Origin: Acetoanaerobium sp041831635
GTDB lineage: Bacteria > Bacillota > Clostridia > Peptostreptococcales > Filifactoraceae
DNA length: 6,925 bases
NCBI GenBank assembly: GCA_041831635.1
Contig: JBHASY010000020.1
Location: 1-6,925 of the forward strand
Direction of reading: 5' to 3'
Part shown: positions 1 through 6,606 of the stretch, piece after piece
Layout of the letters: every line of letters starts with the position of its first letter
Numbering within the stretch: the stretch's first letter is position 1
Notes under the pieces: model-generated
Told to the model about the DNA's origin: nothing
Database searches by the model: none
Seen by the model: only the letters and a program-made list of their open reading frames with translations
Position numbers and translations under genes: made by a program

Positions 1-1131
1 GGACCTGAACTAACAGGTAAAAACCTGAATGCATATATGATAAACGGCATTAGAACAGAACACGAATGCAGCACTATAGAGGAAATGCAGGAACGTATAG
101 GACTTGGAATGTATATAGCGATAAGAGAAGGCTCTGCTGCCAAAAATTTAGAAACTCTTATAAGAGGCGTAGATGAATATAATAAGCATATGTGTATGTT
201 TTGCACAGATGATAAAAATCCTGAAGATATCCTAAAAGAAGGTCATATAGACTATAATGTGAGAAAATCTATAGAGCTTGGACTTTCTCCGATTACAGCC
301 ATTCAAATGGCTACTATAAACCCTGCTCGTTGCTATAACTTAAGAGATATAGGTGCCATTGCTCCGGGTTACGATGCGGATTTAATCATATTCGATGACT
401 TAAATACTTTTGAAATAAAAACCGTTTACAAAAAAGGCGTAAGGGTAGCTGAAAATAAAACCCCATTATTTGAAACTCACAATATAGATACAAATAATGT
501 CACTAAAACGGTTAAACTTGATGAAATAACTTCCGATAAATTCAAACTCCCTTTATGTTCAGATATAGTAAATGTAATTAGAATAATGCCAAACAGTATA
601 ATTACCGAATCTGTAACCAGAAGAGTATATTTAGATGATGATAACAATTTTAAATCAAATAGACTTTTAGATGTCGTAAAAATTGCGGTAGTTGAAAGAC
701 ATCAACATACTAAAAACATAGGAATAGGTCTTGTAGAAAACTTTCATCTTCAAAACGGTGCCATAGCAACTACTATCGCCCATGATTCCCACAATATAGT
801 AGTTATAGGTGACAATGACGAAGATATGGCTCTAGCAGTAAATACTCTGATAGATCTGCAAGGCGGGATAGTAATAGCCTCAAATAATGAAATAAAAGCC
901 TCTTTAGCTTTACCTATAGCCGGACTTATGTCAGAAAAATCTATGGAAGACGTGTGCTCTGATTTAAGAAAATTAAAAGAAGTCGCTGTAAGTGATTTAA
1001 ATATTCCTCATACTTTAGAGCCGTTTATGACTCTTAGCTTCATGACGTTGCCTGTTATCCCTGAACTTAAGATTACCGACAAAGGATATTTTGATGTTAA
1101 AAATTTTGAATTTAAAAATATAGAAGTTTAA
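1..1131 (+). CDS. ade: Adenine deaminase, 5'-truncated by window edge
   Basis: Adenine deaminase converts adenine to hypoxanthine and ammonia in the cytoplasm, as part of purine salvage. The frame is open from base 1, giving 376 residues; the family is usually about 570-600, so roughly the first 200, including the HxH metal-binding motif of the amidohydrolase barrel, lie outside the window. Visible barrel motifs are RTEHEC (residues 19-23 of the fragment), IREGSAAKNL (41-50), CTDDK (68-72) and EGHIDYNVR (80-88). The C-terminal domain starts near residue 160 and carries VVERH, IAHDSHNIVVIG, NDEDMALAVN, LPIAGLMS and PFMTLSFMTLPVIPELK, all typical of this family. The ATG at 37 is not the start, because conserved sequence continues upstream of it. 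The gene ends in TAA and is followed by an intrinsic terminator, so it appears to be a separate transcription unit from the transporter downstream. The family assignment is secure. Confidence 0.95.
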   Translation, partial: GPELTGKNLNAYMINGIRTEHECSTIEEMQERIGLGMYIAIREGSAAKNLETLIRGVDEYNKHMCMFCTDDKNPEDILKEGHIDYNVRKSIELGLSPITAIQMATINPARCYNLRDIGAIAPGYDADLIIFDDLNTFEIKTVYKKGVRVAENKTPLFETHNIDTNNVTKTVKLDEITSDKFKLPLCSDIVNVIRIMPNSIITESVTRRVYLDDDNNFKSNRLLDVVKIAVVERHQHTKNIGIGLVENFHLQNGAIATTIAHDSHNIVVIGDNDEDMALAVNTLIDLQGGIVIASNNEIKASLALPIAGLMSEKSMEDVCSDLRKLKEVAVSDLNIPHTLEPFMTLSFMTLPVIPELKITDKGYFDVKNFEFKNIEV

Positions 1132-1146
1132 TTTCCTTTTTAAACC

Positions 1147-1174
1147 ATAAACGCTTTTTTGCGTTTATTTTTTT
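1147..1174 (+). terminator. Rho-independent terminator of ade
   Basis: A perfect 8-bp stem, ATAAACGC (1147-1154) and GCGTTTAT (1161-1168), encloses a T6 loop and is followed by T6 (1169-1174). It lies 16 bases after the ade stop codon. This is a textbook intrinsic terminator and separates ade from the ABC transporter operon. Confidence 0.9.
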
Positions 1175-1188
1175 ATTTGCGAGCAAAT
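1175..1188. repeat. Short perfect inverted repeat after the ade terminator
   Basis: ATTTGC (1175-1180) and GCAAAT (1183-1188) form a perfect 6-bp inverted repeat with a GA centre, directly abutting the T-run of the ade terminator. The 2-base centre makes a hairpin unlikely, so it could be a protein-binding site or chance in AT-rich DNA. No regulator motif is recognised. Confidence 0.35.
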
Positions 1189-1270
1189 TATTAAATTATT
1201 ATTTTTACCGACTTACAAATATTTTTTTATGACAAAATTATTTTTTAATTTTATGAATTTTTCGAAATAT

Positions 1271-1300
1271 ATGGAAGTTTTGATAAAAATCCTTTATAAT
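1271..1300 (+). promoter_or_regulatory. Predicted sigma-A promoter of the transporter operon
   Basis: A perfect TATAAT -10 box lies at 1295-1300. The -35 region at the proper distance is poor: TGGAAG at 1272-1277 with a 17-base spacer, or ATGGAA at 1271-1276 with 18, each matching three of six consensus positions. The better-looking TTGATA at 1280-1285 is only 9 bases from the -10 box and cannot serve as its -35. Transcription would start near 1306-1308, giving a leader of about 45 bases. The weak -35 could mean that an activator is used; this is inference. Confidence 0.6.
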
Positions 1301-1304
1301 GCCA

Positions 1305-1324
1305 ATAGGTGTGTTCACACCTAT
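1305..1324. promoter_or_regulatory. Perfect 20-bp palindrome, candidate operator
   Basis: ATAGGTGTG (1305-1313) and CACACCTAT (1316-1324) are perfect reverse complements around a TT centre. The palindrome begins 5 bases after the -10 box and so sits on the predicted transcription start and first transcribed bases, a classic place for a repressor to bind as a dimer. No T-run follows, so it is not a terminator, and it does not pair with the ribosome binding site at 1336-1343. A hairpin at the mRNA 5' end that protects the transcript is the alternative. I cannot assign it to a known regulator family. Confidence 0.65.
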
Positions 1325-1335
1325 ATACATAAACA

Positions 1336-1343
1336 AAAGGAGG
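1336..1343 (+). promoter_or_regulatory. Strong ribosome binding site before a GTG start
   Basis: AAAGGAGG ends 7 bases before the GTG at 1351. This near-perfect Shine-Dalgarno, together with the signal peptide that begins exactly there, fixes GTG as the start of the lipoprotein gene. Confidence 0.85.
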
Positions 1344-1350
1344 AAGTGTT

Positions 1351-2514
1351 GTGAAAAAACGTTTAATCGGCTTAGTATTAGCAGTGTTAATGGCAATTCC
1401 AATGGCAGGTTGTAGCACTCCTACTGCTACAGAGGAACCTTCTACTGAACCGGCAGCTGAGGCTTCTAGCAATTACAAAATCGGTATTATGACAGGTACA
1501 GTATCTCAAGGTGAAGAAGAATATCGTGCAGCTGAGAAGATGAAAGAAAAATATGGAGATCAGGTAATTCTTCAAACTTACCCGGATAACTTTATGAAGG
1601 AACAGGAAACTACTATCGCTAACGTTGTCAGTATGGCATCTGACCCTGATGTAAAAGCTATAGTAATAGTACAGGCTGTTCCAGGTACTTCAGCTGCAAT
1701 CGACAAAGTACGTGAAATGAGAGATGACATCTTGTTTGTTGCCGGTGTTCCCGGAGAAGACCCTGATATGATTGCCAGCAAAGCTGACGTCGTATTACAG
1801 GCAGACGAGCTTGGAATGGGTACTACAATAATAGAGCAAGCTGAAAAAATGGGTGCAAAAAACTTTGTTCACTATTCATTCCCAAGACATATGTCTTACC
1901 AACTTCTTGCTATGAGAAGAGATTTATTAAGAGAAACTTGCGAAGCTAAAGGAATCAACTTTGTAGATGCTACCGCTCCGGATCCGACAGGAGACGCAGG
2001 TGTTCCCGGTGCTCAGCAGTTTATATTGGAAGATGTTCCTAGAAAAGTCAAAGAACTTGGAAAAGAAACAGCATTCTTCAGCACTAACTGTGCAATGCAA
2101 GAACCTCTTATAAAATCTGTTTTAGAGCAAGGAGCTATTTTCCCTCAACAATGTTGTCCATCTCCTTATCACGGATACCCGGGAGCATTAGGAATAGAAA
2201 TCCCTGATGACAAAAAGGGCGATGTTGATTATGTTGTAGAGCAAATCAGTGCTAAAATAGCTGAACAAGGCGGAACAGGAAGATTTGCTACATGGCCTGT
2301 TCCTGTAAATATGCTGTTTGTTGAAGGTGGAGTTGAATACGCAAGGGCATATCTAAACGGAGAAACTTCCGATAAAGTTGATAAAGCTAAATTAGAGGCG
2401 ATATTTACAGAATTGACCGGAAGTCCGGTAAATCTTTCTACTTTCACTAACGAGAGTACAGGAAATGAATTTAAAAACTTCTTTATGTTACTTTCTGACT
2501 ATATCACTTTCTAA
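1351..2514 (+). CDS. DUF3798-type substrate-binding lipoprotein of ABC importer
   Basis: This is a predicted membrane-anchored extracellular binding protein of 387 residues. Residues 1-20 form a lipoprotein signal peptide (KKR, hydrophobic stretch, MAG) and C21 is the likely lipidated cysteine. Residues 22-41 are a Thr/Glu/Ala/Pro-rich linker. From about residue 42 the chain alternates beta and alpha segments like a two-lobed periplasmic-binding fold (YKIGIMTG, VKAIVIVQAVPGT, ILFVAGVPGEDP, KNFVHYSFPRH). I recognise the pattern as DUF3798 (Pfam PF12683, from memory), a family without an assigned function. It is not a classical BMP (Med/TmpC) or ribose-type binding protein by its motifs. Conserved-looking blocks that may line a ligand pocket are HYSFPRHMSYQLLAMRR (174-190), ATAPDPTGDAGVPG (207-220) and CCPSPYHGYPGALG (268-281). 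As first gene of the operon, with its own promoter and a hairpin behind it, it fits the solute receptor for the ATPase and permeases downstream. The ligand is unknown. Confidence 0.85.
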   Translation: MKKRLIGLVLAVLMAIPMAGCSTPTATEEPSTEPAAEASSNYKIGIMTGTVSQGEEEYRAAEKMKEKYGDQVILQTYPDNFMKEQETTIANVVSMASDPDVKAIVIVQAVPGTSAAIDKVREMRDDILFVAGVPGEDPDMIASKADVVLQADELGMGTTIIEQAEKMGAKNFVHYSFPRHMSYQLLAMRRDLLRETCEAKGINFVDATAPDPTGDAGVPGAQQFILEDVPRKVKELGKETAFFSTNCAMQEPLIKSVLEQGAIFPQQCCPSPYHGYPGALGIEIPDDKKGDVDYVVEQISAKIAEQGGTGRFATWPVPVNMLFVEGGVEYARAYLNGETSDKVDKAKLEAIFTELTGSPVNLSTFTNESTGNEFKNFFMLLSDYITF

Positions 2515-2541
2515 TCTAAAACCTAACGAATTTTTGTCTGT

Positions 2542-2574
2542 GCTGCCACATAATTTTTGTGGCAGCCTAATTTT
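2542..2574 (+). terminator. Intra-operon hairpin, leaky terminator or mRNA stabiliser
   Basis: GCTGCCACA (2542-2550) and TGTGGCAGC (2558-2566) form a perfect 9-bp stem with a TAATTTT loop, followed by CTAATTTT, an interrupted T-run. It lies in the 96-base gap between the lipoprotein and ATPase genes. The imperfect T-run and the lack of an obvious new promoter suggest partial termination or 3'-end protection, giving more binding-protein mRNA than membrane-complex mRNA. This arrangement is common in ABC importer operons. Confidence 0.7.
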
Positions 2575-2599
2575 GCTTTAAAATGACAATCTGAATCTT

Positions 2600-2605
2600 A
2601 GGGGG
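2600..2605 (+). promoter_or_regulatory. Ribosome binding site of the ATPase gene
   Basis: AGGGGG lies 5 bases before the ATG at 2611. The spacing is a little short but acceptable, and it supports this ATG as the start. Confidence 0.6.
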
Positions 2606-2610
2606 ATAAT

Positions 2611-4215
2611 ATGCAAAATCAAGAATATATAATACAGATGCAAGATATTCGTAAAGAATATTTTGGCAATCCTGTTTTAAAAGGTGTAAATCTAAATGTA
2701 AAAAAAGGTGAAATTCATGCTCTGTTAGGAGAAAATGGGGCAGGAAAATCTACCCTTATGAATATTTTGTTTGGGATGCCTGTGATTCATTCTACAGGTG
2801 GATATCAAGGAGATATAATATTTAACGGCAAACCTGCAAATATAAACTCTCCAAACGTTGCTATGGATTTAGGAATAGGAATGGTTCATCAAGAATTTAT
2901 GCTTATTCCCGGCTTTAGTATCACTGAAAATATAAAACTAAATCGTGAAATTTTAAAACCGAATATTTTTAGCCCTATAATTGGAGAACAAGCTAAGTCA
3001 TTGGATTTTAAAACTATGGATCAAGAATCTCAGATTTCTTTGGATACTTTAGGACTCAATCTTAAAGTTCAAAATAAGGTCGAAGGTCTCCCTGTCGGAT
3101 TTATGCAATTTGTCGAGATTGCCAGAGAAATTGACAAAAAAAATATGAGGCTTATGGTATTTGACGAACCTACAGCAGTACTTACTGAAAGTGAGGCGGA
3201 TACTTTACTTAAAGCGATGAGAAAAATCGCAGATAGCGGCATATCAATTTTATTTATTACTCACAGACTCGACGAGGTAATGCAAGTTTCCGATTCTATA
3301 ACTGTCCTTCGAGATGGAGAACAAGTTGCAAGCCTTAATACCAAAGATACGAACGTGGTTGAACTTGCAGAGATAATGGTGGGAAGAAAAATTGAAAATA
3401 TGTCTCAAAAAGAAGAACGAGACAGTTCTTCTAAAGAAGTAATTATGAAAATCGAAAATTTAGTCGTAGATATGCCGGGCGAAGAAGTAAAAGGCGTGGA
3501 CTTAGAAATAAAAAAGGGCGAAATCTTAGGAATAGGCGGTCTTGCCGGTCAAGGGAAAATAGGTATTCCAAACGGAATTATGGGAATTTACCCATCTAAG
3601 GGAAATATTACCTTTGATGGCAAAAAAATTCCTCTTAATTCCCCTGCTGAGGCTTTAAAAAACAAAATCGCCTTTGTTTCTGAAGATAGACGCGGCGTAG
3701 GTCTGTTGCTTGATTGCTCAATAGAAGAAAATATCATCTTAACATCTATGCAGATTCAAAACAAATTCATTAAAAACTATGGCATTATGACCCAAATAGA
3801 TAAAAAAGCAATTAGAAATCATGCATTGGCGATGATAGCTAATTTGGATATCAGATGTACAGGTCCTGAGCAGCTTACAAGAAGGTTAAGCGGAGGGAAT
3901 CAGCAAAAAGTCTGCATAGCAAGAGCACTTACCCTTGACCCTGAAATCATTTTTGTTTCAGAGCCTACCAGAGGTATAGACATCGGCGCTAAAAAACTGG
4001 TGCTTGATACTTTGGTTGAACTTAATAAAAGGCTTGGAATGACAGTAGTTGTGGTCTCAAGTGAGCTGGCTGAACTTAGGTCTGTATGCGACAGAATAGC
4101 TATAGTAACTGAGGGAAAAATCGAAGGTATTCTATCTCCTGGCGATAACGATTCAGATTTTGGATTGATGATGTCAGGTGACTATCATAAAATTCATGGA
4201 AAGGAGGTTGGTTAA
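2611..4215 (+). CDS. ABC importer ATPase, two fused nucleotide-binding domains
   Basis: This cytoplasmic energy-coupling subunit has 534 residues with tandem ABC domains, the architecture of MglA/RbsA/YufO-type sugar and nucleoside importers. Domain 1 (about 8-260): Walker A GENGAGKST (40-48), Q-loop HQE (93-95), Walker B LMVFDEP (181-187) and H-loop H218 are intact, but the signature is degenerate, LPVGFMQ (160-166). Domain 2 (about 277-530): Walker A is degenerate, GLAGQGKIG (310-318) with Ser/Thr lost after the lysine; the signature LSGGNQQ (426-432) is perfect; Walker B is FVSEP (448-452), with Ser in place of Asp; and the H-loop position reads SSE (483-485) without His. The composite site made from Walker motifs 1 and signature 2 should hydrolyse ATP, while the opposite site looks impaired. 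Such asymmetry is known in this class. The next gene's Shine-Dalgarno lies inside the last codons (KEVG). Transported solute cannot be told from the sequence. Confidence 0.93.
   Translation: MQNQEYIIQMQDIRKEYFGNPVLKGVNLNVKKGEIHALLGENGAGKSTLMNILFGMPVIHSTGGYQGDIIFNGKPANINSPNVAMDLGIGMVHQEFMLIPGFSITENIKLNREILKPNIFSPIIGEQAKSLDFKTMDQESQISLDTLGLNLKVQNKVEGLPVGFMQFVEIAREIDKKNMRLMVFDEPTAVLTESEADTLLKAMRKIADSGISILFITHRLDEVMQVSDSITVLRDGEQVASLNTKDTNVVELAEIMVGRKIENMSQKEERDSSSKEVIMKIENLVVDMPGEEVKGVDLEIKKGEILGIGGLAGQGKIGIPNGIMGIYPSKGNITFDGKKIPLNSPAEALKNKIAFVSEDRRGVGLLLDCSIEENIILTSMQIQNKFIKNYGIMTQIDKKAIRNHALAMIANLDIRCTGPEQLTRRLSGGNQQKVCIARALTLDPEIIFVSEPTRGIDIGAKKLVLDTLVELNKRLGMTVVVVSSELAELRSVCDRIAIVTEGKIEGILSPGDNDSDFGLMMSGDYHKIHGKEVG
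4200..4207 (+). promoter_or_regulatory. Ribosome binding site inside the ATPase 3' end
   Basis: AAAGGAGG overlaps the final codons of the ATPase gene and lies 9 bases before the ATG at 4217. It decides the permease start against an in-frame ATG at 4178, and it suggests translational coupling because the ATPase stop ends one base before the new start. Confidence 0.85.
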
Positions 4216-4216
4216 T

Positions 4217-5260
4217 ATGGAAATATCAACTAAAAAGATTATATCTACACTCGGACTTCCTAGGCTAATAATCATTTCTTTTATGGTTGTACTTTGCATT
4301 ATGGCAGTATTTTTAAAACTCCCGCTTAATGATCTGCTATCTGATACCCTTATAAGAACAGGTATGAACGGAGTCTTGGTTTTAGCTATGGTGCCCGGTA
4401 TATTATCAGGAATCGGACTTAATTTCGGACTTCCTTTAGGCATAGTTTGTGGACTTGTGGGAGGGCTTATCAGTATAGAAATGGATTTAAGAGGCTATCC
4501 TGCATTTTTTATAGCTATTCTGATATCTATACCTATATCGGCTATAGTAGGAGCCTTATATGGATATCTGCTTAACAGAGTAAAAGGCTCAGAGATGATG
4601 GTTGCTACATATGTAGGATTCTCGGCTGTTTCTCTTATGTGTATAGCCTGGCTTGTAATGCCGTTTACCGCTGAAGAAATAAAATGGCCTATAGGTGAAG
4701 GGCTTAGAACTACTATCGCTCTTACAGGTAGATATGATAAAATATTAGACCATACTCTTGCTTTCAAGATTTTTGGGGTCACCATCCCTACAGGGTTACT
4801 TTTGTTCTTCTTCCTCTCTTGTATTTTGATGTCTTTCTTCCTAAAGACAAAAACGGGAATGGCAATGAAAGCTGCCGGAGATAACCCCAAATTTGCAGTT
4901 GCATCAGGCATAAATGTAGATAAACAAAGAATAGTAGGAACTATGATATCTACTATTTTAGGTGCTGTAGGTATAGTAGTATATGCTCAAAGTTTCGGAT
5001 TCTTTCAGCTATATACAGCTCCTTTGATGATGGGATTTGCTGCAGTTGCCGCTATCCTTATAGGCGGTGCCTCTGCAAGACGTGCCAATATGCTTCATGT
5101 TATACTCGGTACGTTTTTATTTCAAGGACTTCTCACAATTTCTCTTCCTGTAGTAAATAAAATGATAACTGAGGGTAACTTGTCAGAGGTACTTAGAATA
5201 ATAGTACAAAACGGTATAATTCTGTACGCACTTACAAAAGTATCTTCGGGGGGTGACTAG
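4217..5260 (+). CDS. ABC importer permease 1 (BPD_transp_2 type)
   Basis: This integral membrane subunit has 347 residues and about 9-10 hydrophobic segments, starting near residue 17 and ending near 341. It belongs to the branched-chain amino acid/sugar/nucleoside permease superfamily. The coupling-loop motif that contacts the ATPase is seen at 208-232, with FLKTKTGMAMKAAGDNP followed by the GI of SGIN. A small-residue motif, AAILIGGAS (278-286), follows in a late helix, as usual for this superfamily. Residues 65-79 (GIGLNFGLPLG...) stand where ribose-type permeases carry a GIDLSVG-like motif. The paralogous permease downstream has the same GLNFG, so this may mark the subfamily. The start at 4217 was chosen for its ribosome binding site; an ATG at 4178 would add 13 residues overlapping the ATPase gene. 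Partner of the ATPase and of permease 2, probably as a heterodimer. Substrate unknown. Confidence 0.9.
   Translation: MEISTKKIISTLGLPRLIIISFMVVLCIMAVFLKLPLNDLLSDTLIRTGMNGVLVLAMVPGILSGIGLNFGLPLGIVCGLVGGLISIEMDLRGYPAFFIAILISIPISAIVGALYGYLLNRVKGSEMMVATYVGFSAVSLMCIAWLVMPFTAEEIKWPIGEGLRTTIALTGRYDKILDHTLAFKIFGVTIPTGLLLFFFLSCILMSFFLKTKTGMAMKAAGDNPKFAVASGINVDKQRIVGTMISTILGAVGIVVYAQSFGFFQLYTAPLMMGFAAVAAILIGGASARRANMLHVILGTFLFQGLLTISLPVVNKMITEGNLSEVLRIIVQNGIILYALTKVSSGGD
5248..5255 (+). promoter_or_regulatory. Ribosome binding site inside the permease 1 3' end
   Basis: GGGGGGTG overlaps the final Ser-Gly-Gly-Asp codons of permease 1 and ends 8 bases before the ATG at 5264. Stop and start codons are 3 bases apart, which suggests coupled translation of the two permeases. 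Confidence 0.65.
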
Positions 5261-5263
5261 AAT

Positions 5264-6559
5264 ATGGAAACAGAAAAATTGGTGTTCAAAGAAAATAAAT
5301 CTGAAAGTATAGGAGCTAATATTAAAAGGATATTATTCGATAACAGCGTAACTTTTATCTTTATCGTTTTATGTTTAGCCGGAATTTATCTTTCTCAGCA
5401 ACCTATAGCATTTATTGCAAATGAGTTGATTCAGCGTATAACAAGAAATTCTTTTCTGGTACTTTCCCTTATAATTCCCGTACTTGCTGGTATGGGACTT
5501 AACTTCGGTATAGTTCTGGGTGCTATGGCAGGCCAAATAGCGATAATTGCTGTGACTCACTTTAAAATAAGTGGCATCGCAGGGTTTTCCTTAGCTACTT
5601 TACTTACTGTCCCTCTAGCTTTGATATTTGGCTATTTTACTGCAAAACTCCTTAATAAAACCAAAGGTCAGGAAATGATTTCCGGTATGATTTTAGGTTT
5701 CTTTGCAAACGGTCTATATCAACTACTATTCCTGTTCTTAGTTGGAACCGTTATTCCTATGGATAACCCTACATTAGTTCTAAACACAGGTATAGGACTT
5801 AAGAATACTATAGATTTATCCGGAGCTGAAGGTACAAAATATGCATTAGATGCACTTGCTAAAATCCCTTTTATAAAATCAGCAATCGTTTTTTCACTGG
5901 CAGGTTTAGCTTATTACGTCTTTAAGATATTCCAAAGCAACAAAGACGAGAGACTTAAAATGGAAAAAAGCGGCTTTATAATAAGAACTGTACTTTTCGC
6001 TATACTGTTAATCGTTTCATTTTATGTAAGCACTATTAAATCTCTTATCAATAACATATCTATACCTTTAGCTACAGTAGTTGTAATTGCTTTACTGTGT
6101 CTATTCAACGTATTTATCCTGAAAACCAAAGCAGGTCAAGATTTCAGAAGTGTCGGTCAAGATATGAATATAGCCAAAATATCAGGTATCCCTGTTGATA
6201 AGGTGCGTATAAAAGCAATTCTTATATCGACTGTGCTTGCAGGCTGTGGGCAGCTTATCTTTCTACAAAACATAGGAACACTCAATACTTACGCAAGTCA
6301 CGAGCAAGTCGGTACTTTTGCGATAGCCGCTCTTCTAATAGGTGGAGCTTCTGTTACAAAAGCAACTATAAGTCAAGCTATAATAGGAACTGCTCTTTTC
6401 CATACCCTGTTTATAGTTTCTCCTCAGGCCGGTAAAAACTTGTTCGGAAATGCTCAAATCGGAGAGTATTTCAGGGTTTTCGTAGCCTATGGAGTTATAG
6501 GAGTATCTCTAGGACTTCATGCTTGGAAAACAGCTTTTGACAAGAAAAACAAGAAATAA
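5264..6559 (+). CDS. ABC importer permease 2 (BPD_transp_2 type, with insertion)
   Basis: This second integral membrane subunit has 431 residues, with about 11 hydrophobic segments from residue 30 to 420. It is paralogous to permease 1 and shares with it AGMGLNFGIVLG (75-86), NKTKGQEM (131-138), GIGLKNTIDLSG (176-187), the coupling loop FILKTKAGQDFRSVGQDMNIAKISGI (284-309, shown by its ends K287 and G308) and AALLIGGAS (355-363). Between the shared GxGLxxTIxLxG block and the KTKxG coupling loop it has 61 more residues than permease 1. This stretch (about 200-262) holds two likely extra membrane segments around a charged loop, QSNKDERLKMEKS. The C terminus is basic (DKKNKK), consistent with a cytoplasmic tail. 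It is the last gene of the operon and probably forms the channel with permease 1. The long insertion is unusual relative to its partner. Confidence 0.88.
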   Translation: METEKLVFKENKSESIGANIKRILFDNSVTFIFIVLCLAGIYLSQQPIAFIANELIQRITRNSFLVLSLIIPVLAGMGLNFGIVLGAMAGQIAIIAVTHFKISGIAGFSLATLLTVPLALIFGYFTAKLLNKTKGQEMISGMILGFFANGLYQLLFLFLVGTVIPMDNPTLVLNTGIGLKNTIDLSGAEGTKYALDALAKIPFIKSAIVFSLAGLAYYVFKIFQSNKDERLKMEKSGFIIRTVLFAILLIVSFYVSTIKSLINNISIPLATVVVIALLCLFNVFILKTKAGQDFRSVGQDMNIAKISGIPVDKVRIKAILISTVLAGCGQLIFLQNIGTLNTYASHEQVGTFAIAALLIGGASVTKATISQAIIGTALFHTLFIVSPQAGKNLFGNAQIGEYFRVFVAYGVIGVSLGLHAWKTAFDKKNKK

Positions 6560-6567
6560 ATACTATT

Positions 6568-6602
6568 CAGTTTGCATTTAAATTGTTACAACTGTTTTTT
6601 TT
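6568..6602 (+). terminator. Weak terminator candidate of the transporter operon
   Basis: CAGTT (6568-6572) and AACTG (6590-6594) can pair across a 17-base loop, directly followed by T8 (6595-6602). It lies 8 bases after the operon's final stop codon. The T-run and position are good for an intrinsic terminator, but the 5-bp stem is short, so efficiency is doubtful. Confidence 0.45.
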
Positions 6603-6606
6603 AATA

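Noticed and set aside
37..1131. Adenine deaminase starting at the ATG at 37
   Set aside because: The frame is open back to base 1 and the upstream codons (GPELTGKNLNAY) match the family, so the gene begins outside the window.
1280..1300. TTGATA and TATAAT as a matched promoter pair
   Set aside because: They are separated by only 9 bases, far from the 16-18 required.
1132..1350. Purine riboswitch upstream of the importer
   Set aside because: Adenine deaminase next door made this worth checking, but the predicted leader is only about 45 bases and no three-way-junction helices or conserved core bases were seen.
4178..4216. Earlier in-frame ATG as start of permease 1
   Set aside because: It lacks a ribosome binding site and would overlap the ATPase gene by 38 bases, whereas the ATG at 4217 has AAAGGAGG at ideal spacing.
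4495..4911. 138-codon reading frame on the reverse strand inside permease 1
   Set aside because: It lies wholly opposite a well-supported membrane protein gene, has no recognisable motif and no start signals; the same holds for the other reverse-strand frames in this window.
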